Source of the DNA: CP2-2F sp034436355
Lineage (GTDB): Bacteria > Chloroflexota > Anaerolineae > Aggregatilineales > UBA2796
DNA length: 64,000 nt
Direction: 5' to 3'
NCBI GenBank assembly: GCA_034436355.1
Contig: DAOTVQ010000042.1
Span: forward strand, 69,459-133,458
Shown here: positions 35,818 to 44,349 of the stretch, piece by piece
Position numbering within the stretch: position 1 is the stretch's first letter
Layout: each line of letters opens with the position of its first letter
Program-made: the position numbers and the translations under genes
Notes under the pieces: generated by a model
The model's database searches: none
Told to the model about the DNA's origin: nothing
The model's input: the letters and a program-made list of their open reading frames with translations, nothing else

Positions 35818-36123
35818 CTAGTCAGACGGCGTGCTGACCGCCACAATCTCGATGCTGTGCGCCACCACATCCAGATCAGGGCGGTTATGCGCCAGCCAGC
35901 CTACTGTGTTTTCAAGTAAATTGCTGGCATGGGCGGCACTGGTGCTGACTGTGGCAACGCCAATGCTCGCCGATTGCCAGGTGTCGTGCAGGGCAACCTC
36001 TGCCGCGCTCACATTGAATTCGCGGTGCAGGCGTGCTAAGAGCGTTTTTAGCACACCGCGCTTTGCCTTTAAGGACGTAATGCCCGGCAAATAGAGTTCG
36101 ATTGTGCAAATGCCGATAAACAT
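35818..36123 (-). CDS. DUF503 (YlxP-like) protein
   Basis: 101 residues, small ferredoxin-like-fold protein of the DUF503 family: FIGICTIELYLPGITSLKAK at the start and VSAAEVALHDTWQSASIG in the middle are the family signatures. Members such as YlxP often sit in the nusA-infB-rbfA operon and are linked to ribosome assembly or RNA binding, but here the gene follows an acyl-CoA carboxylase subunit with a 17-base gap. Function is not established. Confidence 0.88.
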   Translation of the reverse strand: MFIGICTIELYLPGITSLKAKRGVLKTLLARLHREFNVSAAEVALHDTWQSASIGVATVSTSAAHASNLLENTVGWLAHNRPDLDVVAHSIEIVAVSTPSD

Positions 36124-36140
36124 ACTTTGATTGTACCTAG

Positions 36141-37751
36141 CTACATGCGGAAAACGCCATACAAAGTTGACTCAATTGGTGCATTCAGACAGGCAGAGAG
36201 CGCCAAACCGACCACACGGCGCGTCTGCGGCGGATCGATAATGCCGTCATCCCACAGGCGCGCTGTGGCATAGTAAGGGCTGCCTTCACGCTCATACTTT
36301 TCGAGGATGGGCGCTTTGAAGGCTGCCTGCTGCTCAGCGCTGAGGGCTGCTTCGCCGCTGCGCGCCATTTGGTCAAGTTTGATGGTCAGCAGCACGTTGG
36401 CAGCTTGTTCGCCGCCCATCACGCTGATGCGCGCATTGGGATACATGAACAAGAAGCGCGGCGCGTAGGCACGCCCGCACATGGCGTAGTTGCCCGCGCC
36501 GAACGAGCCACCGACCACGACCGTGATCTTTGGCACACGCGCATTGGCAACGGCGTTCACCATTTTGGCGCCATCTTTGGCAATGCCGCCCGCTTCATAT
36601 TCTTGCCCGACCATAAAGCCGGTGATGTTCTGCAAAAAGAGCAGCGGAATGCCACGTGCCGCGCATAGCTCGATGAAGTGGGTGCCTTTCAATGCCGATT
36701 CGCTGAACAGCACGCCGTTATTCGCCACAATGCCAACGGGATAGCCCTCAATGCGCGCAAAGCCGCACACCAACGTCTCGCCATAGCGCGCCTTAAACTC
36801 ACGGAACTGGCTGCCATCCACAATACGGGCGATCAGCTCGCGCACGTCATACGTTTCGCGGAAGGTGCGCGGCAGAATGCCGTAAATCTCGTTCGGGTCA
36901 TAGCGCGGTGGCTCAGGCGGCGCAACGTCCAGCGTGATGTGCTTGCGCGTGTTGAGCGTTGCCACGATGCTGCGGCATTGGATCAGCGCGTCGTCGTCGT
37001 CCAGCGCGTAGTGATCAGCAACGCCAGAGTGCCGCGTATGCACGTCTGCACCGCCTAACGCTTCCGCCGAAACGTCAACGCCGGTGGCGGCTTTCACTAA
37101 GGGCGGACCGCCTAAAAAGATGGTGCCTGTGCCTTTGACGATGATCGTCTCGTCGCTCATGGCGGGAATATAGGCGCCGCCAGCCGTGCAGCTGCCCATG
37201 ACGGCGGCAATCTGCGGAATGCCAAGCGCACTCATGCGCGCCTGATTATAAAAAATGCGCCCAAAGTGGTTGGCATCGGGGAAAACTTCATCTTGCAGCG
37301 GCAGAAAGGCGCCGCCGCTATCCACCAGGTAGAGGCAGGGTAGATGGTTTTCTTCGGCAATCTGCTGGGCGCGCAAGTGCTTCTTCACCGTCATCGGGTA
37401 GTAGGTGCCGCCTTTGACGGTTGCATCATTGGCGATGATCAGGCATTCGCGCCCTGCCACGCGCCCAATGCCCGTCACAAGGCCGGCGCACGGCGCCTCG
37501 TTCTCATACATTTCCCAAGCTGCCAGCGGTGAAAGCTCTAAAAAAGGGCTGCCTTCATCCAGCAGACGATCAATGCGATCTCGCACGAACAGTTTGCCCT
37601 GATCGGCGTGGCGTTTACGGGCGCGTTCGCCGCCACCCTGACGGGCAAGGGCGATCCGTGCGCGCAATTCTTGGGCAAGGTCGCGGTTATGGGCAGCGTT
37701 GGCGCGGAACGCCTCCGACTGCGTATCAAGGGTTGATTCGAGAATATCCAC
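36141..37751 (-). CDS. Acyl-CoA carboxylase beta subunit (methylcrotonyl/propionyl-CoA type)
   Basis: Carboxyltransferase subunit of a biotin-dependent acyl-CoA carboxylase, 536 residues. The two crotonase-like halves are visible. The N-half has HADQGKLFVRDRIDRLLDEG and LVDSGGAFLPLQDEVFPD; the C-half has NITGFMVGQEYEAGGIAKDG and GGSFGAGNYAMCGRAYAPRF. The order and wording of these motifs fit methylcrotonyl-CoA carboxylase beta best, which would place it in leucine breakdown; geranyl-CoA or propionyl-CoA are alternatives. No alpha (biotin carboxylase/carrier) gene is adjacent. I chose the GTG at 37751 (MDILESTLDTQ...), which gives the normal family length; an open frame runs further to 37922. 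Confidence 0.9.
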   Translation of the reverse strand: MDILESTLDTQSEAFRANAAHNRDLAQELRARIALARQGGGERARKRHADQGKLFVRDRIDRLLDEGSPFLELSPLAAWEMYENEAPCAGLVTGIGRVAGRECLIIANDATVKGGTYYPMTVKKHLRAQQIAEENHLPCLYLVDSGGAFLPLQDEVFPDANHFGRIFYNQARMSALGIPQIAAVMGSCTAGGAYIPAMSDETIIVKGTGTIFLGGPPLVKAATGVDVSAEALGGADVHTRHSGVADHYALDDDDALIQCRSIVATLNTRKHITLDVAPPEPPRYDPNEIYGILPRTFRETYDVRELIARIVDGSQFREFKARYGETLVCGFARIEGYPVGIVANNGVLFSESALKGTHFIELCAARGIPLLFLQNITGFMVGQEYEAGGIAKDGAKMVNAVANARVPKITVVVGGSFGAGNYAMCGRAYAPRFLFMYPNARISVMGGEQAANVLLTIKLDQMARSGEAALSAEQQAAFKAPILEKYEREGSPYYATARLWDDGIIDPPQTRRVVGLALSACLNAPIESTLYGVFRM

Positions 37752-37893
37752 TGTGAGCCTGTTCCCAAATGAACTATAATTTTGGCAAAAGTGTGCCAGC
37801 CAAGCGGCACGCTGCAAGTATACCGCTAAAGCGTGTAGGCTGAGAGGTTTGGGCACCCTTTTGAGGGGATAGGTAGGCGCGGGCGGATGTCTT

Positions 37894-38766
37894 TCAACTG
37901 CCGCCCGCAGAAGAATAACCATTCAGCGCCCAACTATAGCTGGCATAGCTAAATTTAGGCTGTTTGTGCGCCTGCAAATAGGCGTGGCGCGGATCGCTTT
38001 CAGGCAGATGCGCCAGCAAGAAGGCACGCACACCCTGCTGACCGCCAAAATCACGCGCATACCATTTGAAGATGGCGGAAAGGCGCAGCCCATCATCGCT
38101 GAGCGTCGTCTCTTGGTCAACAAAGAAGCGCGCTGCATTGGTAAGCTGCCGCTCAAGCTGATCGGCATCGTAAGCACCGATGGGCGGGCAAGAACGGCTG
38201 GCGCAGTTCAGGGCGAAATGCAGGCGCGGCTCTAACGGGCGCACCACCCACGCCAAGCGCCGATCATCCGCCGCAAACTGCGCGCCGATCAAGAACGGAT
38301 GCCCTGCATTGGCGCGTAAAATGCCGTGTTCAATATCATCGCAGCACAGGCGCACACCACCAACCCTGTAGGCAGCGCGGCGGAAGAACGCCAAGCCAAA
38401 GGCGCGTTCCGCCACGCTCTGGCGCACTGCAAAGGCGATCACAGCGTGCAGCACAAGGCAGTTGTAGAGGTTGATCCAGAAGGCGAGTTGTTCAGCGCGC
38501 CCAACGAGCTGTGTCGGATCAAAGCGTGGCAGCGCGCCAATCAAGTCCTGATAATCGGCAAAGGCGGCGCTGTGGCGCAGGGTGGCATAATTTACTTGTG
38601 CGCCGCGCTCATCAATGGCGGCTGCCTTCAGCGCTTTGAGCGCGTTTGCCAAACGGCTTGGTAGATCGGCAGTGGGTAGGTCGCTGGTGAGCTGGTTGTT
38701 CAGCATAGGGCTGCCAAAGGCAGCGCGCAGCAGCGCCTCACGGCTTTTGATCAACAGCGTGTTCAT
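37894..38766 (-). CDS. DUF547 protein
   Basis: 290 residues. The core VNYATLRHSAAFADYQ, QLAFWINLYNCLVLHAV, HFALNCASRSCPPIGAY and IFKWYARDFGG are the DUF547 signatures, including the conserved Cys-Ala-Ser-x-Ser-Cys-Pro segment. The family has no settled function; a peptidase-like fold has been proposed for related proteins. No signal peptide is seen with the start at 38766 (MNTLLIKSREALLRA). The gene overlaps the end of the upstream STAS-like gene by 29 bases, so the two are translated from one transcript. Confidence 0.85.
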   Translation of the reverse strand: MNTLLIKSREALLRAAFGSPMLNNQLTSDLPTADLPSRLANALKALKAAAIDERGAQVNYATLRHSAAFADYQDLIGALPRFDPTQLVGRAEQLAFWINLYNCLVLHAVIAFAVRQSVAERAFGLAFFRRAAYRVGGVRLCCDDIEHGILRANAGHPFLIGAQFAADDRRLAWVVRPLEPRLHFALNCASRSCPPIGAYDADQLERQLTNAARFFVDQETTLSDDGLRLSAIFKWYARDFGGQQGVRAFLLAHLPESDPRHAYLQAHKQPKFSYASYSWALNGYSSAGGS

Positions 38767-39199
38767 GCTGTAACCTAGCCTTCTTATCGGCTTGGATGAG
38801 TGAGAGTGCCTGCTCGAAGTTTTGGGCAGAGCGTATCTTGCCGAGATAGTTGAAGGTGTGGAAGGCGCGCAAGGCAATATCGAGGAAGGTTGCGAGGGCG
38901 CTGCTCTGCCTGATCAAGATGATGAGTGCCTCGTTGGGGACTTCAACCGCAGTCATGCGGCGCAAGGCTTGAATCGCGCCGCGCTCTTGCGGAAAGTGCC
39001 GCGTGTGGTAGAGATGCACAATGTAGATCGGCGTGGGCGCTCGCTCTAAGGCGCAGACGCGCACCTTCCCTAAGATGACTTCCAGAGCCTCTTGCCACGT
39101 CCATGCGCCAAGGATTTCCAGCACCAAGATGGTTCGATCCAGATCGTACCAGCCCAGCCGATAGTTGTGTGCCTCCGAGACGATTTGCGCCAGGTTCAT
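38738..39199 (-). CDS. STAS/SpoIIAA-like protein, second of a tandem pair
   Basis: 153 residues, soluble. It shares a pattern with the next gene upstream: a GWYD...TILVLE(I/V)L..WTW start, a central I(Y/F) strand, a PNE(A/V)L.I(L/F)(I/V)RQ strand and a C-terminal F(E)(Q/E)AL.L(I/V) helix. This beta-alpha alternation with a final helix resembles STAS or SpoIIAA-like domains, which bind partner proteins in signalling; I infer that class without certainty. The two genes are tandem duplicates that have diverged well below half identity by eye. It overlaps the DUF547 gene. Confidence 0.7.
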   Translation of the reverse strand: MNLAQIVSEAHNYRLGWYDLDRTILVLEILGAWTWQEALEVILGKVRVCALERAPTPIYIVHLYHTRHFPQERGAIQALRRMTAVEVPNEALIILIRQSSALATFLDIALRAFHTFNYLGKIRSAQNFEQALSLIQADKKARLQHEHAVDQKP

Positions 39200-39285
39200 C
39201 GCATCGCCCTCCCTCTGTGTCGGTTGTTCCTCTAAACAGTATAGAGGAAAATTGCCACATGTGCGCCACAGAGGGCGGCGCGTTT

Positions 39286-39747
39286 TTATGAATTGGCGAT
39301 CTTTGACTGCTGCATGGCGTTTTTGTGGGCTGCCACCAGTGCCAGCGCTTCCTCAAAGCTGTTGGTGAAGCGGTGTTTCGGCTCTTTGTTGGCAAGCCGA
39401 TAAATGCGGATGGCAACATCCACAAAGCTGCGGATCACATCGGTTTGGCGGACGAAGATCGCCAACACCTCGTTCGGCGGATCCGTTTGCAGGATTTGGC
39501 GCATTGCCTGCAAGGCATTGCCGCCTTTGGGCGCAAATTTTGCCAAGCGGTCATGCACAAAGATCGAGTAGACGGGCTGTGGTGCTTTCCGCACGATGGC
39601 AGGGTTCATCACATGGACAATGCTCTGCACAGCATCGCCCCACGTCCAGCGGTCTAGCACTTCTAGCACGAGGATTGTTTGTTCAGGGTCATACCATCCA
39701 ACGCGCATGTTGGAGCTTTCCCAGATGGATTCAGCTAATAGCAGCAT
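39286..39747 (-). CDS. STAS/SpoIIAA-like protein, first of a tandem pair
   Basis: 153 residues, soluble, paralogous to the neighbour at 38738-39199 and more distantly to 49047-49430. Key blocks: VGWYDPEQTILVLEVLDRWT, PPNEVLAIFVRQTDVIRSFV and FTNSFEEALALV. Its own promoter (39787-39815) carries a perfect 12-bp palindrome over the -35 box. An 8-bp inverted repeat (39227-39234 with 39242-39249) sits in the 86-base gap before the second copy. Confidence 0.7.
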   Translation of the reverse strand: MLLLAESIWESSNMRVGWYDPEQTILVLEVLDRWTWGDAVQSIVHVMNPAIVRKAPQPVYSIFVHDRLAKFAPKGGNALQAMRQILQTDPPNEVLAIFVRQTDVIRSFVDVAIRIYRLANKEPKHRFTNSFEEALALVAAHKNAMQQSKIANS

Positions 39748-39786
39748 AGCACAGCACGCCTTTGGGCAACCACAATGTACAGCTAA

Positions 39787-39815
39787 AGTATAGGATTACA
39801 CAGGCATTCCGACAA
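39787..39815 (-). promoter_or_regulatory. Promoter of the STAS-like pair with a palindromic operator candidate
   Basis: On the minus strand TTGTCG (39815-39810), a 17-base spacer and TATACT (39792-39787). The perfect palindrome CAATCATGATTG (39813-39824) overlaps the -35 box. It lies between this promoter and the divergent trpB promoter. Confidence 0.65.
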
Positions 39816-39893
39816 TCATGATTGGCGTGCAAAGTGGCTAGTTTTTTACCTAGCCAGCAGGCTGAGCAGCGTTGCCCAACGCATGGGTGAGTT

Positions 39894-39921
39894 TTGGCAT
39901 TTGCCGCCGCCACGCTATACT
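39894..39921 (+). promoter_or_regulatory. Promoter of trpB
   Basis: TTGGCA (39894-39899), a 16-base spacer and TATACT (39916-39921), about 45 bases before the GTG start of trpB. Good match to sigma-70 consensus. Confidence 0.65.
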
Positions 39922-39964
39922 TGTTTGCACCTTCCCAACAAGCGCCTAGCGAGGAATTTGTACT

Positions 39965-41194
39965 GTGACACTTCCAGAGACACACACTGCCCAAAGCCAC
40001 CCGCACGACCCAACCCCACGCGGCTATTTTGGCAAGTACGGCGGGCGTTTCGTGCCAGAGACGCTCATCCCCGCCTTAGATGAGCTGACTGCCGCTTACT
40101 TCACCCTGCGCGATGACCCCACCTTTCAAGCCGCCTTGGCGCATTTGCAGCGCACCTACGTGGGACGCCCAACACCCTTAAGCTATGCCCAACGCCTGAG
40201 CGAACATTTAGGCGGCGCGCAAATTTACCTGAAGCGTGAAGATTTGGCGCATAGCGGCGCGCACAAGATTAACAATGCGCTGGGGCAGGCACTGCTTGCC
40301 AAGCGCATGGGCAAACAGCGCATCATCGCCGAGACGGGCGCCGGGCAGCACGGCGTTGCCACAGCGACGGTCTGCGCGCTGCTTGGTCTGGAAGGTATTG
40401 TTTACATGGGCAGCGTGGATATGGCGCGCCAGCAGCCGAACGTCTTTCGGATGCGCTTGCTTGGCACTGAGGTGCGCGCTGTAGAGTCGGGCAGCCGCAC
40501 GCTGACAGACGCTATCAACGAGGCGATCCGCGATTGGGTGACCAACGTCCGCGATACCTATTATTTGCTTGGTTCGGCGCTCGGACCGCACCCATACCCG
40601 CTGATGGTGCGCGATTTTCAAGCGGTGATCGGCGTGGAGGCGCGCCAACAAATGCTCGATCAGGTTGGCAAGCTGCCCGATGTCGTTGTGGCGTGCGTGG
40701 GCGGTGGCAGCAACGCCATTGGCATTTTCCACGCCTTCCGAGAGGATGCCGCCGTGCGCCTGATCGGTGTGGAGGCAGGCGGCACGGGTGTTGCCAGCGG
40801 CAAGCACGCCGCACGCTTTGCCGATCCGCAGTTGGGCAGGCTGGGTGTGTTGCAAGGCACGCGCTCGTATGTGCTGCAAAACGCTGACGGGCAAATTGCC
40901 GAGACGCACAGCATCAGCGCCGGCTTGGATTATGCCAGCGTCGGACCTGAACACAGCTACCTACGCGAGATCGGGCGCGCCGAATACACGCTTGCCACGG
41001 ATGAAGAAGCGCTGCACGGCTTGCAGATGCTCTGCCAATATGAAGGCATCATCCCTGCCCTCGAATCGGCGCACGCGCTCTATGAGGCAGTGCGCCTTGC
41101 GCCAACCTTGCCCAAATCGGCGGCGATCTTGGTCAACGTCAGTGGGCGTGGCGATAAAGACCTCGATACTGTGATCAAGGCGTTGGGCAAGTGA
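39965..41194 (+). CDS. trpB: Tryptophan synthase beta chain
   Basis: PLP enzyme joining indole and serine to tryptophan. 409 residues with YFGKYGGRFVPETL, Schiff-base Lys in LAHSGAHKINNALGQ, AETGAGQHGVATA, the CVGGGSNAIG phosphate loop and GLDYASVGPEHSYL, all standard for the TrpB1 class that works with TrpA. GTG start with AGGA nine bases before. No other trp gene is adjacent; it overlaps a methyltransferase gene by four bases (GTGA), an unusual partner. Confidence 0.97.
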   Translation: MTLPETHTAQSHPHDPTPRGYFGKYGGRFVPETLIPALDELTAAYFTLRDDPTFQAALAHLQRTYVGRPTPLSYAQRLSEHLGGAQIYLKREDLAHSGAHKINNALGQALLAKRMGKQRIIAETGAGQHGVATATVCALLGLEGIVYMGSVDMARQQPNVFRMRLLGTEVRAVESGSRTLTDAINEAIRDWVTNVRDTYYLLGSALGPHPYPLMVRDFQAVIGVEARQQMLDQVGKLPDVVVACVGGGSNAIGIFHAFREDAAVRLIGVEAGGTGVASGKHAARFADPQLGRLGVLQGTRSYVLQNADGQIAETHSISAGLDYASVGPEHSYLREIGRAEYTLATDEEALHGLQMLCQYEGIIPALESAHALYEAVRLAPTLPKSAAILVNVSGRGDKDLDTVIKALGK

Positions 41195-42072
41195 GCGATC
41201 AGGGCGATTATCAGGCATTGATCGCGGCGGAAGGCGCGGTGTGGAGCGCGGCTGCCCGCGATCTTGCCACCAAGTGGCGTCCCGATTGGCGCGACATGCG
41301 CCGCACACGCCACTACGCCGTTGTGGATAGGCGTCACATCGAACGGCTTTTAGCGCTGGTGCAACCAAACTGGCGCGTGCTGGAGATCGGCTGTTCGTCC
41401 GGCTGGCTGGCGTTGGAGATGGCGCGGCGCGGCGCGCACGTGGAAGGCGTGGATGTCGCGGATGAGGCGATCCGCCTTGCTCAGGCATACGCCGCTGAAC
41501 ATCCGCCGCGTGGCAGCGTCACCTACCGCGTGATGGATATTAACTACGCACCGCTGCCCGAAGCGCACTACGATCTGATTGTGGCGAACGGCGTGTTGCA
41601 CCACTTGGCAGAGGTGCGCGCCGTGCTGGAGCGAGTCTGCGCTGCCCTGAAACCAAACGGCTTGCTCTACGTTGGCGATCCATGCGATACACCAACGCCC
41701 AACGCACTGATCGCCGGCGCGCTCACCTTCATTTTGCCAACACAGGTGCGCTGCCGCGACAAAGTGCGCCACCTGCTGCGCCTGCGCGGGCAAGCCGTCG
41801 AACGTATGAAGGCGAGCATCGAGGCACGCGGCTTGAGTCCGTTTGAAGGTTACGGTCGGCACCAAGAGCCGCTAGAGATCATCCGTGAAGTGTTCCAGAT
41901 CGAGTCCCTGCACACGCACAACGCCTTTGTCGGCTACGTGATCGCCAATTTGGCGATGCCTGAATGGCTTGCTGTGCTGATCGGGCGCGCCTTGCTGCCT
42001 TTCGATTGGTTGGCGGTGCGCTTGCGCCTGCTGAAAGGGCTGAGCTACAACCTGATCGCACGCCGTCGGTAG
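41191..42072 (+). CDS. SAM-dependent methyltransferase (class I)
   Basis: 293 residues. Motif I VLEIGCSSGWLALEMA binds S-adenosylmethionine; the acidic motif II residue follows in VEGVDVADEAI, and YDLIVANGVLHHLAEV is motif IV with the post-motif. The C-terminal 90 residues are hydrophobic or basic near the end. The substrate is not identifiable; the position between trpB and GDP-sugar genes would fit a glycan or lipid methyltransferase. GTG start overlapping the trpB stop. Confidence 0.88.
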   Translation: MSDQGDYQALIAAEGAVWSAAARDLATKWRPDWRDMRRTRHYAVVDRRHIERLLALVQPNWRVLEIGCSSGWLALEMARRGAHVEGVDVADEAIRLAQAYAAEHPPRGSVTYRVMDINYAPLPEAHYDLIVANGVLHHLAEVRAVLERVCAALKPNGLLYVGDPCDTPTPNALIAGALTFILPTQVRCRDKVRHLLRLRGQAVERMKASIEARGLSPFEGYGRHQEPLEIIREVFQIESLHTHNAFVGYVIANLAMPEWLAVLIGRALLPFDWLAVRLRLLKGLSYNLIARRR

Positions 42073-42198
42073 TCTCCCTTGACCTTTGGCAGCTTTTCGT
42101 TTAAGGTGATTCGCGCCGCGTGCGGTACACTTATGGGTGCAGCACGCGCCTACTTATAACCTGTCACGGCACAAGGCGCGGAAGGGATAGACACGGCA

Positions 42199-43161
42199 TT
42201 GAAGGCACTCATCAGTGGCGTGGGCGGCTTCGTCGGCGGGCATTTGTTGGCATACCTACAGCAGCACACGCCAACCGTTCAGTTGCATGGCACCCTCTTT
42301 TCTGAAGCGGAAAATCGCCCTGCGCTGGCAGCACTTGGCTGCCAACTCTGGACGCTTGATCTGCGTGATGCGGATGCTGTGCGCGATCTGTTGGCACAGG
42401 TGCGCCCAACACACATTTATCACTTGGCAGGGCAAGCCTTTGTGCCGCGTTCCTTTGCCGCACCGTGGGAGACGCTTGAGATCAACGTGCGTGGCACCCT
42501 CAACCTCCTGGAGGCGGTGCGCCAACTCAAGCTAGAGACGCGCATCCTCGTGGTGACTTCTGCCGAGATTTACGGTCCCGCCGATGCCGAGTCCCTGCCG
42601 CTGACCGAGCGTGCGCCCTTCATTCCCTCCAGCCCCTATAGCATCAGCAAGATTGCCCAAGATATGCTGGCATGGCAGTATGCACGCGCTCACAAACTGC
42701 ATGTAGTGCGGATGCGCCCGTTTAACCATATTGGCACAGGGCAAAGCCCAAACTTCGCCGTGCCGGACTGGGCGTCGCAGATTGCGGCGGCAGAGCTTGG
42801 TCAGTGTGAGCCGATAGTCTCGGTGGGTAACCTTGCCGCCGCCCGCGACTTTACTGACGTGCGCGATGTGGTGCGCGCTTACGCCCTTGCCTTAGCGCAC
42901 GGCGAAGCGGGCGAAGTCTACAACGTCTGTTCGGGCGCGCCGCAAACCATGCAGCATATCCTTGATACGCTGATCAGCCTCAGCAGCACGCCGATCACCG
43001 TGCGCGTTGACCCTGAGCGGGTGCGCCCAATCGAAATCCCTGTGCTGTATGGGTCTTATGCGCGCTTGCAAGCGCACACCGGCTGGCAGCCGCAGATTAG
43101 CTTGGCACAATCGCTCGCCGATGTGCTGAGTGAGTGGCGCACGCGCCTACGCAGCGCCTAG
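42199..43161 (+). CDS. rmd: GDP-4-keto-6-deoxymannose reductase (Rmd-like)
   Basis: 320 residues, extended short-chain dehydrogenase. NAD(P)-binding GVGGFVGGHLL at the N-terminus, catalytic Tyr and Lys in SPYSISKIAQDM, substrate region RPFNHIGTGQSPNFAVPD and RDFTDVRDVVRAY. This wording fits GDP-6-deoxy-4-keto-mannose reductases that make GDP-D-rhamnose, and the gmd gene for the preceding step lies 42 bases downstream. TTG start at 42199 with AAGGGA upstream. Confidence 0.85.
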   Translation: MKALISGVGGFVGGHLLAYLQQHTPTVQLHGTLFSEAENRPALAALGCQLWTLDLRDADAVRDLLAQVRPTHIYHLAGQAFVPRSFAAPWETLEINVRGTLNLLEAVRQLKLETRILVVTSAEIYGPADAESLPLTERAPFIPSSPYSISKIAQDMLAWQYARAHKLHVVRMRPFNHIGTGQSPNFAVPDWASQIAAAELGQCEPIVSVGNLAAARDFTDVRDVVRAYALALAHGEAGEVYNVCSGAPQTMQHILDTLISLSSTPITVRVDPERVRPIEIPVLYGSYARLQAHTGWQPQISLAQSLADVLSEWRTRLRSA

Positions 43162-43203
43162 CCACTCTCATTCATTCGATCACTGTAAGGAGTCCAAATT
43201 TTC

Positions 43204-44181
43204 ATGGCAAAACGTGCGCTTATCACTGGCATCACCGGGCAAGATGGCTCATACCTTGCCGAACTGCTGCTCGAAAAAGGCTACGAGGTCTTTGGGTTGG
43301 TGCGCCGCACCAGCACGCAGCGCTTTTCCCGCATCAGCCACATTCAAGATCACTTGCGGCTGATCTCCGGCGATATGCTTGATCAAACTTCGCTGCAAGA
43401 GGCGCTCCGCGAATCGAAGGCGGAAGAAGTCTATAACCTTGCCGCCCAAAGTTTCGTGCAGACCTCTTGGCGGCAGCCCGTCTTCACCGGGGATGTGACC
43501 GCGCTGGGCGTCACGCGCCTGCTAGATGCCATTCGGCATGTCAACCCTGAGATACGCTTCTATCAGGCGTCTTCCTCAGAAATTTTCGGCAAGGTGCAGG
43601 AAGTGCCACAGCGCGAGACGACGCCGCTTTACCCGCGCAGCCCCTACGGCGTGGCAAAGGCATACGGGCATTGGATCACAGTCAACTACCGCGAGAGCTA
43701 CAATATGTTCGCCGTCAGCGGCATCCTGTTCAACCACGAAAGTTGCCGCCGTGGCATCGAGTTCGTCACACGCAAAGTCACGTACAACGTGGCGCGCATC
43801 AAGCTGGGCATGGCAAAGGAACTGCGGCTTGGCAACCTCGACTCACAGCGGGACTGGGGCTTTGCCGGTGACTACGTGCGCGCCATGTGGCTGATGCTTC
43901 AGCAACCGACGCCTGATGATTATGTGGTTGCCACTGGCGAGACGCACACCGTCCAAAAGCTGGTGGAGACAGCCTTCAGCCATGTGGGGCTAAATTGGCG
44001 CGATTATGTGGTGCAAGACCCTGCCTTTATGCGCCCTGCTGAGGTGGATTTGTTGGTGGGCGATCCGAGCAAGGCGGGCAGGCAGCTTGGCTGGGAGCCA
44101 ACCGTCAGCTTTACCGAACTGATTCAGGGTATGGTGGAGGCGGATCTGAAACTGCTGCGGGACGGCGGCACCGAAGACTGA
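43204..44181 (+). CDS. gmd: GDP-mannose 4,6-dehydratase
   Basis: 325 residues. Converts GDP-mannose to GDP-4-keto-6-deoxymannose. Signature blocks: LITGITGQDGSYLAELL (NADP binding), YNLAAQSFVQTSW, QASSSEIFGKVQE, catalytic Tyr/Lys in SPYGVAKAYGHW, and the tetramer/NADP region NHESCRRGIEFVTRKVT. With the adjacent reductase it makes a GDP-deoxyhexose, most likely GDP-D-rhamnose, for surface glycans. AAGGAG lies 11 bases before the ATG. Confidence 0.95.
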   Translation: MAKRALITGITGQDGSYLAELLLEKGYEVFGLVRRTSTQRFSRISHIQDHLRLISGDMLDQTSLQEALRESKAEEVYNLAAQSFVQTSWRQPVFTGDVTALGVTRLLDAIRHVNPEIRFYQASSSEIFGKVQEVPQRETTPLYPRSPYGVAKAYGHWITVNYRESYNMFAVSGILFNHESCRRGIEFVTRKVTYNVARIKLGMAKELRLGNLDSQRDWGFAGDYVRAMWLMLQQPTPDDYVVATGETHTVQKLVETAFSHVGLNWRDYVVQDPAFMRPAEVDLLVGDPSKAGRQLGWEPTVSFTELIQGMVEADLKLLRDGGTED

Positions 44182-44277
44182 GACTGAGTTCTGCCCTACG
44201 CTTTCCCTACGGGATGGCGCATTTGCCGATCTCTAACGGGCTTCCAACGCACCACAAGCCGAACTGCGGCACATTTG

Positions 44278-44286
44278 TGCTATGAT
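44278..44286 (+). promoter_or_regulatory. Extended -10 promoter candidate
   Basis: TGC-TATGAT about 65 bases before the GTG of the coiled-coil kinase gene, with no clear -35. The leader after it contains irregular GTTAGGATTAGGTCAGGATT-like direct repeats. Confidence 0.45.
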
Positions 44287-44349
44287 ACAGGTTAGGATTA
44301 GGTCAGGATTGTTGGTCAGGGTGGTTAGTTCGAGCCGAGGGTAAACATC

